NCBI GenBank assembly: GCA_027422505.1
Contig: JAPQWV010000050.1
Coordinates: 2,914,001 to 2,978,000, forward strand
DNA: 64,000 bases
Direction: 5' to 3'
Source of the DNA: Craterostigma plantagineum
Taxonomy: Eukaryota > Streptophyta > Magnoliopsida > Lamiales > Linderniaceae
Part shown: positions 42,871-54,729 of the stretch, one piece after another
Layout of the letters: the number at the start of each line of letters is the position of its first letter
Position numbering within the stretch: position 1 is the first letter of the stretch
Notes under the pieces: model-generated
Seen by the model: the letters and a program-made list of their open reading frames with translations, nothing else
Told to the model about the DNA's origin: nothing
The model's database searches: none
Translations under genes and position numbers: made by a program

Positions 42871-44535
42871 TGTTGACCTTTTTGGTCCGTATATGTTAGA
42901 GAGTTTTGATGAACGATGTAATTGTAATGACATTAGGTCTATAAAATAAGCAATTCGATTTGGGACAAATAAAATGTCTAAGTTCATGATAATATTCAAC
43001 CATGCATTGTTTATGAGCTATAAAATCGATTAAGTGTTGAATATTTGAATTTTGCGTGTGATTCTGTGATGATTTGATGGAACTAGGTGATCGCATGTTA
43101 TAGACAGTCCATGAGATAGGATATATCGTACTGTGCTATATATGGAAATAATGCATGAGATATCCTACTGAGCTATATATGGAAAATATGTTGTTTATAT
43201 ATGGAAAGTGATATATCCGTTGATACTAGTTTATTCCTGGACGAAAATCACTTATGCGATTCTTTGCATGCTTTACACTGAATTTAATGTGCAATATTAA
43301 ATTGATATCTTTCCTTGTGTTGATTGGAATATTATATTTAGGAAAGATATGATTTGATTGATTTTTTGGATAAGGTGTTATATGATATAAACGGATGTGA
43401 TCTCTGAAATAAGGAAAGGTTGACCATGATTGATAAATCGTATTAAGTATTCTCTGATCTGATTTGTGTGCTAAACATGGTAATTTATACATGGAAAACG
43501 TGCTGATGTGATGCTATCTTATGTGTTATACTTGGAAAGTAAATCTGGATTGATTCGTTACTAGAAACTGACAGCAGGGAATCACTTATGGAAAGTCCTG
43601 AAATGGAAAATATATGAGAAATGGTTGAATGAGCTTGAGAACGAAATTGAGTCTTGATATGGAAAATAATTATGCTTTAAATGTGCTATATGACCGTTGT
43701 GATGAGTTATTAAGAGCATGATTTATATGGTATGATTGCATGGAAACTATGCTTGATTAGGTAATTATTGTTTGATATGATTTTCCATGTGAAGTGCTAT
43801 TTGAAAAGGATTATATATGAGCTGCACTTCATACTTTCGAAGAACTAAGAATTTGCGAATATAAGCCTACGAAAGATTCTTGAGCAGAAACATACTGAGA
43901 GATTCCTGAGTTCCCACTTGTGATAGCTTTCTGCCCACCTGAGCGTTAACCGGCATATCCATCACTGATCGAGTGATTTATCCGATATTACATCATAACC
44001 TGCCATATATTCTGTCTACGAACGTGTTGTCTTCGGACGTGAGCAATACCAAGGAGGCAAGGTCAACGTTTACGCACACGTGAAGGGAAGGACAAGTCCG
44101 GGGGCCCTTCGGTAGCGAGCTGTGTCTGTCGGGATCAAGGAGATTCCGAGGAACGAAACTCGGCGTGTGGTAACCTAGTTGTAGCTAGTGTTTGACTTGT
44201 TTCGGTTGTGTATTGGGCTAACCAACCAGTTTTGTATCCAGCTACGGTGCATTATAGTGATTGGTTAAACTCTTGGGAAGCAAATCCCAAGGAGAGGAGT
44301 AAACCCCAGGGGATATAACCTCTATAAAAATCCTGTCTCTCATTTACGTTTCAGTTATTTCGTTATCACTGTGAGACAGACCCGACGCACATCCGACGTT
44401 ACTAGGATATATCAGGCATACTCGTCACAAATATCAGTAGGCATACCTAAGTCACAATACTTAGCATTTGTGAAAAGAAGCATAAAATTTTATAAGCCTA
44501 ATTCACCACCCCTCTTAGGCACATTTATATCTTCA
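42871..44535 (+). repeat. 3' LTR of the long-LTR copia
   Basis: 1665 bp, ends as in the 5' LTR, directly followed by AATAT. Beyond it, the flank continues as TTTTCAAAATCGACAGGGCA, matching 59183-59205 of the second segment copy, which confirms the insertion point. Confidence 0.93.
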
Positions 44536-44540
44536 AATAT

Positions 44541-44563
44541 TTTTCAAAATCGACAGGGCACAT

Positions 44564-44594
<31 letters not shown>

Positions 44595-45530
44595 CACACA
44601 TGAAATAATAAACAAAGTGAATTGGTCTATACTATCCATATTATTTATTACTCCTATTATAATGTTAATACATTTCACAGTCAATATACTATCCTTATTA
44701 TTTATTACTCCTATTATAATGTTAATACATTTCACAGTCAAAAGTATGCAGCTTAATAAAGGACTTGAATATCTATCTATTTTATTAAGGGAGAGCATGC
44801 TTTGTTCTCAATTTGGTGTCAATTTTGACATATAATTTACAATTTAGTCCTTTAGGTTTTAATTGATTTTAAATAAATCCTTATAAATTAGTTTTTAAAT
44901 ATGCATATTTCACATTTTTCCTTTTAGAATTAATCACAATAGCATATATTACAATATAAATTTTTCAACTATAAATAAAACTATATGTTACGAATTAAGC
45001 ACAAGTATTCGAGTGTGCTTAGTTCGTATACTAGTATATTTAGTTGCGGGCCGTCTTTATTGAAAACTACTAGCTTACATATCTTTGTGACACGCCGTAT
45101 CAAAGACATCAACTTAGCAATAAAATAAAAACAATAATATTCTCTACTTGACTCCCAAGTCCTAATTTTTCTCCTGAGTCAAAATGCGAACTCTAGTCAA
45201 CGCACTAAGCCAATGCATGTTTTAGTGGTCAACACTAGTAATCGTGTCTTCAAGTCTTTTAAACACACATAAGCATCTTTTTGTGCGTGCAAGAAAGAGT
45301 CTTTTTTAATGGAATTTTTGGTTATACTACACGTCTTTAACTTGGTATTTAATCAAATATATGAATATACTATTGTATGATAAAATAAACCTCTGGCAAG
45401 TTTAGTGTTGAAATATATAGAAGTTACGTTCAAATGAATATATCTATATATGTCTATATATAGTTAGTCGAATTGACTTGACTATATATGCGATGTGCAT
45501 CTCTTTGCGTACATATATATTTTTATTTGT
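44541..45530. repeat. Duplicated segment, copy 1, right part
   Basis: Matches the second copy at about 59186-59330 and 63158-63640: GACAGGGCACA, GAATTGGTCTATACTATCC, GACACGCCGTATCAAAGACA, TTTGTGCGTGCAAGAAAGAG, and GAATTGACTTGA to GCGATGTGCATC. Within it a 57-bp unit (ACTATCC...TTTCACAGTCAA) is tandemly doubled at 44631 and 44688, and a CA/TA microsatellite lies at about 44566-44600. Confidence 0.85.
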
Positions 45531-46795
45531 GGATAATAATGGAGCTGATCTATCGTAAAATGTCAAAAATGAACACGCTAATTGCAAGAATCACAAAGTT
45601 AAATGTCGAAATTCTCCATCGTACATGGAAATAAAAGGTGCCATAGTCACCATGTGCCACGACTCTGAAAATTAAGTGACGGTCAAAAACGCTTTCTGAG
45701 GAAATTAAATTAGGAAACAGGAATGTAAATACGAACTATGGACTATTATTATTATAATATTAGATATACATTGAAAATAGAATTACCCGACATGTCAAAT
45801 ATATCATTGTCTAGTCCAAGTTCAAAACGAAGGAAAGAGTAACGAGGTACGATGTATATTTAATATTCAGTCAGCACAGCCAAAGGCGTCGTTGAATATA
45901 AGTGCATGGCAACCACGACATTAAGCAAGAATAACGATAATAATACGTTTTTCTCAGGACAATTATCGTATGTATTGTTTTTGAGTTGCCCATATTGACA
46001 TTATTAACATTAGAAAATGAGAGAATTATATAATCGAAGGTGAAAGTTAAAATTCAAACCATGTTGGCGTTGTTAGTAACGTTATTTTATTTATTGATTG
46101 TACAATCGACAGTGTGATTAATGCAATGCATGTTCACTGTTTATGTTCAAAAATCAAACCTGTGCTTTGACCTAATGAAAAAACTAAACAAATAGTCAAT
46201 GGTGAAAATAGAATCAATATTAAATTAAACAATATAGTTGTGCATATTTATACAGATCATTGTACTGTAATTTTGAACAAGGCTATGCAATTTGGGCTCT
46301 GTATTAAATGTAGGCTTGTGTGAAGTCAAGACTCAAGACAGCCCAAAAGCATTATTTATAGAAAACTTCTACTTAGAAGGCCAATTATTACAATGTAATC
46401 CTCTAATATGATTGTTTTCTGGGACTATTGATATTATATGATGCTTAATGAGATGGATTTAGTTAGGGGCATATTTATAGGTCGTATTAGGATCCTTTCA
46501 AATTTTCTATGTCAATGGTTACTTATCAACTAAAAGAATATCTTATACTAATTGTTTATATATAAAATATGTATTGTTATTACTTTTATATGTGTACACG
46601 CATACCATATATAAATATATGTACATACATGTGTGAGGTATAGACAGGTGGTATCAGGTATGCTATATATACACACACATAATATTTTATTGGGTGCCAA
46701 ATGCCTGCTCTAGGCGGCGGCATAGGGTGTATGTATATATCTTATGATATTGCGTGTATATTTTATTAACTTGAGCTAACTCTGTAAGTCATATA
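45531..46795. other. Unassigned AT-rich DNA
   Basis: No open frame, RNA gene or repeat that I can support. The last bases, ATATA at 46796-46800, are the target duplication of the next copia element. Confidence 0.5.
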
Positions 46796-46800
46796 ATATA

Positions 46801-48259
46801 TGTTGGATTTTATTAAATCAAATGGACTTTGGGCCCAAATGGGTATTAACCCATTAATAAAATCGGTTTCGGTTTTAATTAAATCGGAAAGCCATCGAAT
46901 GTCGAAATGAGAAATCGTTGAAAGATTACGAATCTATGTTTCACGGGGATTCTAACGAATATTAATACGCTCAAAACCGATATCGGGTGAATGAGAAATT
47001 AATTTTCGAAGTTGGCCCAATAACCATTAAAATGGTTAGTAGTGTTTAAGTGGGAAATTGTCCCACATTGGTTAGACACTAAGAAAATCTTCACTATATA
47101 TATAGAAACCCATGTGGGTTTAATCAAAAGGGCTTGCCATGTGTATGGGCTTAAATGGGCTTGTGGGTTTAAAGTGGGTTTAAGTGGGCTTGAGAAACTT
47201 GTATGAGTTTTGGCCCAAATAATAGCCCGGGTGCGAGTCGGTGCCTCGCACCGACGAGCACCGAGACCGAGCCCGTGCCCGTGCCCGTGGCCGAGCCAAA
47301 GTGCGCAATGGGCGCTTTGAGGCGCGCACTTCGCACGACGCATCGGAGCGAGGAGCATTGAGGAGCTACTTAAAGTTTTCCTCCGGTGGGCGGCGACGGC
47401 GACGGTGCCGGTGACGTGGCAGTTGAGGTGAAGATGAGGTGGCGCTGCGTCAGCACTGATTGGACAGTCCAGATGAGGTGGCGTGATCCAAGGGATCGTC
47501 TGGGCCGCATTGGGCTGTTGAGCTGATCCGGCCCAACTAGATGTGTCGGTCGGCCCAACAAGATGTGTCGGTCGAGCCGCCAGTGGGTCAGGTCAGAGAA
47601 TCGGGCCGCCGCCGGTGGGACACGCCTAAGATTCGGGCTGTCGGCCCGAGAATCGGGCCTGTCGCGGGCCGGTAAATAAACCGACAGTCCAATAGATGCG
47701 AAATGTTGCAATATAGTCCCTGGAAAATTACAGAAGCAGCCTAGCAAGTTCTTGAATTTGCGGAGAGGTCCCTGCGACATAAAATCTATAAATAGGCCCC
47801 CATTGAGAGGGAAATATTCATTCATTCCAATCCACGAATTTGCATATTTCACACACATACTCCCTAGTTTTCCGAAGCAAGAAAAACTCAGTTTCGAGTA
47901 CGATTCATCTGAAAATTCTAGTCGTTGTGCTCCGATTATGAATAAGAAAATGTCGTTGTATCTTGGGGACGATCGCTACTAACCGAAAGCACTGTATATC
48001 GGGGCGATTTCGTCTTACGGACAGTGTGTCCAACACACGCCTCGACTACGTCTACTGTTATGGATAGTCTTCATCAACTCCAGGCGTATTTATTCTTCAT
48101 GCTGTGTACTATAGTTATCACATATGCCCTCATCATCATCTGGGTACTCACGAACTGCACCTGCGGTTGAAGACACTCCATCTTCCGACTATCTAACGTC
48201 GAAGTTTATCTATTGCCAAAGCTATCTGCCACGGACCAGACGCAACCGAAGAAACAACA
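46801..48259 (+). repeat. 5' LTR of the intact copia
   Basis: 1459 bp. It includes a GC-rich middle (about 47225-47680) with GTGCCCGTGCCCGTGGCCGAG and CGGTGCCTCGCACCGACGAG near-palindromes. About 61 bp at 47480-47560 (GGCGTGATCCAAGGGATCG onward) is absent from the 3' LTR. Confidence 0.95.
47787..47796 (+). promoter_or_regulatory. LTR TATA box
   Basis: TATAAATAGG, an excellent plant TATA match, is conserved in the 3' LTR at about 53741. Transcripts would start near 47820, giving an R/U5 of roughly 430 bp. Confidence 0.6.
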
Positions 48260-48276
48260 ATCGTAAGACGAAATCT
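48260..48276 (+). promoter_or_regulatory. Putative primer-binding site complementary to the element's own LTR
   Basis: Directly after the LTR comes AT then CGTAAGACGAAATC (48262-48275). Its exact complement GATTTCGTCTTACG lies inside the LTR at 48006-48019, and again in the 3' LTR. The position is where the tRNA primer site is expected. Chance agreement over 14 nt is unlikely. Self-priming or use of an internal tRNA fragment are both possible; neither is shown. Confidence 0.45.
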
Positions 48277-48294
48277 TTGTTCGTGATCTGATCG

Positions 48295-51200
48295 ATGGCA
48301 ACCAACGCACCAACTATCCCTGCCAGCAGTCACGCCGAACGTCCTGCCAAGTTCAATGGGACGGAGTTCAAACGCTGGCAGCAAAAGATGATGTTCTATC
48401 TCACTACTCTCCACCTCGTCCGATTTCTGAAAGAAACTGCCCCTTCGATGACTGAAGTCGCTCCACCAGCTGAGGGTGAAAACCCTAACGACGCAGGTTA
48501 CGCTGCTCGTGTCGCTCAATCTGAGCAAGAAAGGGCTGCGTTAGACGCATGGAATCATAATGATTTCATGTGCCGCAATTATATTCTGAATGCCCTCGAC
48601 GACTCCCTATACAACGTCTATGCAGTGGCTACGACTGCGAAAGAGTTGTGGGATTCGTTGGACAAGAAATATAAGACCGACGATGCCGGACTGAAAAAGT
48701 TCATCGTTGGCAAATTTCTGGATTATAAGATGACCGACTCTAAGCCGGTGCTGGACCAAGTCCGTGATCTGCAGCTGATTATCCACGATATTCACGCCGA
48801 AAATATGCAGATCAGCGAAAACTTCCAGGTAGCTGCGATTATCGAGAAACTGCCGCCTCTGTGGAAGGATTTCAAGAATTACCTCAAGCACAAACGAAAA
48901 GAAATGGGGCTTGAGGACCTGATTGTGCGGCTTCGTATCGAGGAAGATAACCGAAAGAGTGAAGCCAAGAACAAGAGGGGCGGTATGGAGGCGGGAGCCA
49001 ACTTGGCCGAGCCAAGCTATGGAAACAAGCGTAAAAGGCCAGGTCCGCCGCAAAAGAAGCATGACCCGAATTCCAAAAGAATTAAGGGCAACTGTTATAA
49101 TTGTGATAAACCAGGGCATATGGCCAAGGATTGTCGTAAAAAGAAGAGAGTTAATAATACTCGGGCGCATCTCGCTGAAGAGAAGCAGCTGGTGACGGAT
49201 ACGTCGGAGCTAGATCTGACTGCAGTCTTGTACGAGGCGAACGTCGTGGAAAACCCGAGGTACTGGTACATCGACAGTGGAGCAACGCGCCACATCTGCT
49301 CCGACAAAGATATGTTCTCCACTTACACGCCTATTTCGGGTAGGACACTTTATATGGGGAACGCGGCAACGTCCAACATCGTAGGATTGGGACGAGTGGT
49401 GCTGAAGATGACCTCAGGCAAGGAAGTGACGCTTGTGGACGTGCTGCATGTCCCAGACATCCGCAAGAATCTGGTGTCCGGCGCTCTGCTAAGTAACGCT
49501 GGATTTAGACAAGTGTTTGAAGCTGGAAAATATGTACTGACCAAGAATGGTCATTTTATTGGTAAAGGTTACCTCGAGAAGGGCCTTTTCAAGTTATCTG
49601 TAATGCCTGTAAAACGCGATATTAAGATCGCTGATAATAATAAAGCCAGTTCTTCGTACTTGGTTGAGTTGTCTAATTTATGGCATGGTAGATTAGGACA
49701 CGTGAGTTTGAACAAACTGAAAAAGTTAATAAGTTTAAACTTACTTCCACAAATGGAAATTGATTCACAACATAAGTGTGAAATCTGCGTAGAAGCAAAA
49801 ATGGCGAATGCACCATTTTTCTCTGTCGAAAGAAATAGTTCACCTCTAGAATTGATCCATACTGATATATGCGATCTGAAATTCGTGCAAACAAGAGGTG
49901 GAAAGAAATACTTCATAACATTTATCGACGATTGCACGAAATACTGTCACGTGTATCTTTTAAGTGGTAAAGACGAAGCTCTTGATACCTTCAAAAGATA
50001 TAAGAATGAAGTTGAGAATCAACTTAACTCTAAGATCAAAATAATAAGAAGTGATAGAGGAGGAGAATACGTGGCACCGTTTGTGGAATTTTGCCAAGAA
50101 CATGGTATTATTCATCAGACGACGGCGCCATATTCACCTCAATCAAATGGCGTTGCTGAACGAAAAAACAGAACTCTTAAGGAGATGATGAATGCGATGT
50201 TAATCAGTTCAGGGCTACCTCAGAATTTGTGGGGGGAAGCCATACTGTCATCAAATCGCATTCTAAATATGTTGCCACACAAGAAACGGGATAAAACACC
50301 GTACGAATTGTGGAAAGGTAGACAACCTTCCTACGGATATCTTAAAGTGTGGGGGTGTTTAGCAAAGGTCGAAGTACCTAAACCAAAACAGGTCAAGATA
50401 GGACCGAAAACGGTTGACTGCATTTTCATCGGATATGCAGAAAATAGTAATGCATACAGATTTCTGGTGCATAAGTCCGAAATTCCCGACATGAATTCTG
50501 GGATGATTATTGAATCAAGAAATGCTGTTTTCTTTGAGAACATCTTTCCAATGAAGGAAAGAAATGAAATAAGTTGTAAAAGAAATTTTGAAGCCGTTGA
50601 AGTTTCGCCTCCAGAAGTTGAAAAACCACGGCAAAGTAAGCGTAAAAAAGTGGCCAAATCATTTGGGCCTGATTTCCTAACATTTATGTTAGACGACGAA
50701 CCTAGAACAGTGCAAGAAGCTCTGTCGACTCCAGAAGCTCCGTTCTGGAAAGAAGCTGTAAACAGTGAAATTGAATCCATCATGCAGAATCACACTTGGG
50801 AGTTAGTAGATCTCCCTAAGGGGTGTAAACCTTTAGGATGCAAGTGGGTCCTTAAAAGGAAATATAAAACCGATGGATCAATTGAAAAATATAAGGCTCG
50901 TTTAGTAGCCAAGGGATATTCCCAAAAGGAAGGATATGATTTCTTCGATACCTATTCGCCCGTGACGAGAATTACGTCAATACGGGTTCTATTTGCTATT
51001 GCAGCATTGCATGATCTCGAGGTACATCAAATGGATGTAAAAACGGCATTTCTAAATGGAGACCTTGAAGAAGAAATCTACATGGATCAGCCTGAAGGGT
51101 TTGTAATACCTGGACAGGAAAACAAAGTGTGCCGACTCGTGAAGTCGCTTTACGGGCTTAAACAAGCACCGAAACAATGGCACCAAAAATTCGATATGAC

Positions 51201-52302
51201 TATGTTATCGAATGGATTCAAAATCAATGAGTGTGACAAATGTGTTTACATTAAGGGTACACCAGATGAATTCGTGATTGTCTGTCTTTATGTAGACGAC
51301 ATGTTAATCACGGGAAGCAATCAGAAAATGATTGTAAACACGAAAACTATGTTGAAAAATCATTTCGATATGAAGGATATGGGTTTGGCGAAAGTAATAC
51401 TAGGGATAAACGTCTTTAAGGCGTCCAAAGGAATTGTGTTGACACAATCTCATTATGTTGAGAACGTGTTAAAGAAATTTAATGCCTTCGATGATCCTCC
51501 GGCTAAGACTCATGTAGATATAAATCTACATTTGGCTAAAAACAGAGGAGAACCCATATCACAACATGAATATGCTCGAGTGATTGGAAGTCTAATGTAT
51601 TTATCGAACTGCACTCGACCTGATATAGCATATTCAATAAGTAAACTCAGCAGGTTTACGAGTAATCCTGGGAGTAATCATTGGATAGCCTTGAGAAGGG
51701 TGCTGAGATATCTGAAGCACACTATTAATCATGGCATACTCTATACGAGGTATCCAGCAGTTCTTGAAGGATACTGCGATGCTAACTGGATATCTGACAG
51801 CAAAGACTCCAAATCCACGAGTGGTTATGTATTTACCATCGGTGGTGGAGCAATCTCCTGGAAATCCTCAAAACAAACGTGCATAGCTCGATCTACGATG
51901 GAATCGGAGTTTATTGCATTAGACAAAGCTGGTGAACAAGCAGAATGGCTTCGAAATTTTTTGGAGGACATTCCTATTTGGAATAAGCCTGTACCGCCTA
52001 TTATGATACATTGCGACAGTATGGCCGCAATTGGTAGGGCACAGAATAGTATGTATAACGGTAAGTCTCTACATATACGTCGAAGACATAATACCGTACG
52101 ACAACTGATTTCTAGTGGAATAATTGCTATTGACTATGTGAAGTCTAAAGAGAATATAGCAGATCCTTTGACGAAAGGTATTGCTAGAGATCAGCATTAT
52201 AACGCAGTAAGGGGAATGGGACTTAAAAACCACACACCCAAGAACGAGCTCGGTGGTAACTCAACCATGTTGAGTGGAGATCCCACAAACTTGGTTCAAT
52301 GA
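48295..52302 (+). CDS. copia gag-pol polyprotein, 1335 aa
   Basis: Gag begins [20 protein letters not shown] with [22 protein letters not shown] knuckle [14 protein letters not shown] lies at about residues 267-280. Protease is [19 protein letters not shown] with D327. Pre-integrase is [17 protein letters not shown]. The integrase triad is D524 (HTDICD), D587 (IRSDRGGEY) and E622 (NGVAERKNR), a DX35E spacing. RT includes [20 protein letters not shown] and YVDD at 999-1002. RNase H has [20 protein letters not shown] and ends [20 protein letters not shown]. No break was found. It should be cut by its own protease into capsid and enzymes that copy and integrate the element. Confidence 0.95.
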   Translation: MATNAPTIPASSHAERPAKFNGTEFKRWQQKMMFYLTTLHLVRFLKETAPSMTEVAPPAEGENPNDAGYAARVAQSEQERAALDAWNHNDFMCRNYILNALDDSLYNVYAVATTAKELWDSLDKKYKTDDAGLKKFIVGKFLDYKMTDSKPVLDQVRDLQLIIHDIHAENMQISENFQVAAIIEKLPPLWKDFKNYLKHKRKEMGLEDLIVRLRIEEDNRKSEAKNKRGGMEAGANLAEPSYGNKRKRPGPPQKKHDPNSKRIKGNCYNCDKPGHMAKDCRKKKRVNNTRAHLAEEKQLVTDTSELDLTAVLYEANVVENPRYWYIDSGATRHICSDKDMFSTYTPISGRTLYMGNAATSNIVGLGRVVLKMTSGKEVTLVDVLHVPDIRKNLVSGALLSNAGFRQVFEAGKYVLTKNGHFIGKGYLEKGLFKLSVMPVKRDIKIADNNKASSSYLVELSNLWHGRLGHVSLNKLKKLISLNLLPQMEIDSQHKCEICVEAKMANAPFFSVERNSSPLELIHTDICDLKFVQTRGGKKYFITFIDDCTKYCHVYLLSGKDEALDTFKRYKNEVENQLNSKIKIIRSDRGGEYVAPFVEFCQEHGIIHQTTAPYSPQSNGVAERKNRTLKEMMNAMLISSGLPQNLWGEAILSSNRILNMLPHKKRDKTPYELWKGRQPSYGYLKVWGCLAKVEVPKPKQVKIGPKTVDCIFIGYAENSNAYRFLVHKSEIPDMNSGMIIESRNAVFFENIFPMKERNEISCKRNFEAVEVSPPEVEKPRQSKRKKVAKSFGPDFLTFMLDDEPRTVQEALSTPEAPFWKEAVNSEIESIMQNHTWELVDLPKGCKPLGCKWVLKRKYKTDGSIEKYKARLVAKGYSQKEGYDFFDTYSPVTRITSIRVLFAIAALHDLEVHQMDVKTAFLNGDLEEEIYMDQPEGFVIPGQENKVCRLVKSLYGLKQAPKQWHQKFDMTMLSNGFKINECDKCVYIKGTPDEFVIVCLYVDDMLITGSNQKMIVNTKTMLKNHFDMKDMGLAKVILGINVFKASKGIVLTQSHYVENVLKKFNAFDDPPAKTHVDINLHLAKNRGEPISQHEYARVIGSLMYLSNCTRPDIAYSISKLSRFTSNPGSNHWIALRRVLRYLKHTINHGILYTRYPAVLEGYCDANWISDSKDSKSTSGYVFTIGGGAISWKSSKQTCIARSTMESEFIALDKAGEQAEWLRNFLEDIPIWNKPVPPIMIHCDSMAAIGRAQNSMYNGKSLHIRRRHNTVRQLISSGIIAIDYVKSKENIADPLTKGIARDQHYNAVRGMGLKNHTPKNELGGNSTMLSGDPTNLVQ

Positions 52303-52816
52303 GACAACTAAGCTGAGTGTAGTTCAGTAGCTTACTTGGAATTTTTTTTTAAAAAGAAGCTCATTCTCATAAGCTGCCCAAGTAATTAACCGAAGACGTG
52401 TGGTAAAGGGTAAGCAATTTTGCTTTTAATGATGGCTATAACTGATGGTGGAGTATTTCGGGATACTCTAGGATTAAAAATCCTAATAGTCAATCACCTA
52501 TATAAGTGAGAAGTGGGGCCGCTTCAAAAGTAACACTTATGAATCCAAGATATGGTCCAAGGCCGAAATGGACACAATGTGAGAATCGAAAGAAATAAGA
52601 TTCGTCACCGTGTGTACGCTGTTGTCTTAATTTACACAAAAGCTGTCAGTTCAAGACATCATGTTCACTGAACAGCGAGTAAATTCGATTGCGTTTTCAC
52701 TAGGGAAGGTTCAAAGCCACAAGCTACCTATCCCGATGCAGTGACGAGTTGTCGAGTTTTTCTTGCAAGAGTCAGCATGCATAGCATTTCCATTAATTTC
52801 CATTCATGTGGGGGAT
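52303..52816 (+). other. Untranslated region between pol and 3' LTR
   Basis: 514 bp without an ORF of note. It ends in GTGGGGGAT, the purine tract for plus-strand priming. Confidence 0.7.
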
Positions 52817-54214
52817 TGTTGGATTTTATTAAATCAAATGGGCATTGGGCCCAAATGGGTATTAACCCATTAATAAAATCGGTTTCGGTTTTAATTAAAT
52901 CGGAAAGCCATCGAATGTCGAAATGAGAAATCGTTGAAAGATTACGAATCTATGTTTCACGGGGATTCTAACGAATATTAATACGCTCAAAACCGATATC
53001 GGGTGAATGAGAAATTAATTTTCGAAGTTGGCCCAATAACCATTAAAATGGTTAGTAGTGTTTAAATGGAAAATCAAGTGTCCCACATTGGTTAGACACT
53101 AAGAAAATCTTCACTATATATATAGAAACCCATGTGGGTTTAATCAAAAGGGCTTGCCATGTGTATGGGCTTAAATGGGCTTGTGGGTTTAAAGTGGGTT
53201 TAAGTGGGCTTGAGAAACTTGTATGAGTTTTGGCCCAAATAATAGCCCGGGTGCGAGTCGGTGCCTCGCACCGACGAGCACCGAGACCGAGCCCGTGCCC
53301 GTGCCCGTGGCCGAGCCAAAGTGCGCAATGGGCGCTTTGAGGCGCGCACTTCGCACGACGCATCGGAGCGAGGAGCATTGAGGAGCTACTTAAAGTTTTC
53401 CTCCGGTGGGCGGCGACGGCGACGGTGCCGGTGACGTGGCAGTTGAGGTGAAGATGAGGTGGCGCTGCGTCAGCACTGATTGGACAGTCCAGATGAGGTG
53501 TCGGTCGGCCAAACAAGATGTGTCGGTCGAGCCGCCGGTGGGTCAGGTCAGAGAATCGGGCCGCCGTCGGTGGGACACGCCTAAGATTCGGGCTGTCGGC
53601 CCGAGAATCGGGCCTGTCGCGGGCCGGTAAATAAACCGACAGTCCAATAGATGCAAAATGTTGCAATATAGTCCCTGGAAAATTACAGAAGCAGCCTAGC
53701 AAGTTCTTGAATTTGCGGAGAGGTCCCTGTGACATAAAATCTATAAATAGGCCCCCATTGAGATGGAAATATTCATTCATTCCAATCCACGAATTTGCAT
53801 ATTTCACACACATACTCCCTAGTTTTCCGAAGCAAGAAAAACTCAGTTTCGAGTACGATTCATCTGAAAATTCTAGTCGTTGTGCTGCGATTATGAATAA
53901 GAAAATGTCGTTGTATCTTGGGGACGATCGCTACTAACCGAAAGCACTGTATATCTGGGCGATTTCGTCTTACGGACAGTGTGTCCAACACACGCCTCGA
54001 CTACGTCTACTGTTATGGATAGTCTTCATCAACTCCAGGCTTATTTATTCTTCATGCTGTGTACTATAGTTATCACATATGCCCTCATCATCATCTGGGT
54101 ACTCGCGAACTGCACCTGCGGTTGAAGACACTCCATCTTCCGACTATCTAACGTCGAAGTTTATCTATTGCCAAAGCTATCTGCCACGGACCAGACGCAA
54201 CCGAAGAAACAACA
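52817..54214 (+). repeat. 3' LTR of the intact copia
   Basis: 1398 bp, the same ends as the 5' LTR. It differs by the roughly 61-bp deletion near 53500 and a few single-base changes. Confidence 0.95.
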
Positions 54215-54219
54215 ATATA

Positions 54220-54567
54220 TACTTTAAGTTGGTGCTGTTATATTTTAAAAAATACATTACAATATTATATATCCTTCTTTCGACTTAAATTTAATAGTCA
54301 TCGCGCACACTACAAATAATAATGCTTTGTTAAATAATTGGTAAGTTTTCAAGAAACCATTTGATTTGCCAATTGCCATTGATCATTTGGTCGCGAGCTC
54401 AAAATCATACAGTTGAAATAAATCTTATTTCCTAATTTATCATAGTGTTCCCTCAAAAAGCAAATGAATATAGGTTAGGAAACGAAACTTACCCAACAAA
54501 GTGATTATTCATTTGGTTCAGTAACACATGGATCGTAAATATATATTGGTGAGCTAGGGAAGAAAGC
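54220..54567. other. Flank between the intact copia and duplicated segment
   Basis: AT-rich, no gene seen. It is the continuation of the DNA interrupted at 46800. Confidence 0.5.
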
Positions 54568-54729
54568 AACAAAAAATGAATAAATGGTCACACATGCCAA
54601 GTAATGTTAAATAGTCGTCTACATGTTTTATTGATTATATTAATATTATGGGAAAAAATTGATTCGGTGTGGGAGATGAAAAATACAATTCCCCTGCTGA
54701 TTGATGGTATGACTAAGCTATTAATTTTA

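Larger units (their letters stand above)
32803..44535 (+). mobile_element. Long-LTR Ty1/copia element (SIRE/Maximus-like) with additional 3' ORF
   Basis: LTRs of about 1666 bp (32803-34468 and 42871-44535, TGTTGACC...TATCTTCA) are flanked by AATAT at 32798-32802 and 44536-44540. TTTGGTATCAGAG follows the 5' LTR and AAAAAGGGGGAGAA precedes the 3' LTR. Gag with zinc knuckle, protease, integrase, RT and RNase H occur in copia order, followed by about 2.7 kb with a further ORF. Long LTRs, two knuckles and an ORF after pol match the SIRE/Maximus lineage. The LTRs look about 99% identical, yet pol has several breaks. Confidence 0.93.
46801..54214 (+). mobile_element. Ty1/copia element with intact polyprotein, probably autonomous
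   Basis: LTRs at 46801-48259 and 52817-54214 (TGTTGGATTT...GAAACAACA) are flanked by ATATA at 46796-46800 and 54215-54219. Between them is one uninterrupted 1335-codon frame with all copia domains. CATGTGGGGGAT precedes the 3' LTR as purine tract. The element lacks the usual TGGTATCAGAGC after its 5' LTR. The LTRs are very similar except for an indel of about 61 bp. It is the only element here that could still supply its own enzymes. Confidence 0.95.

Noticed and set aside
33156..43492. An 88-codon ORF found identically in two places
   Set aside because: Both copies lie in the two LTRs of the same element and are antisense to it; duplication is explained by the LTRs.
47370..53813. Minus-strand ORFs of 119-253 codons inside the LTRs of the intact copia
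   Set aside because: They follow the GC-rich LTR segment, are Arg/Ala/His-rich and change with the LTR indel; they look like chance frames.
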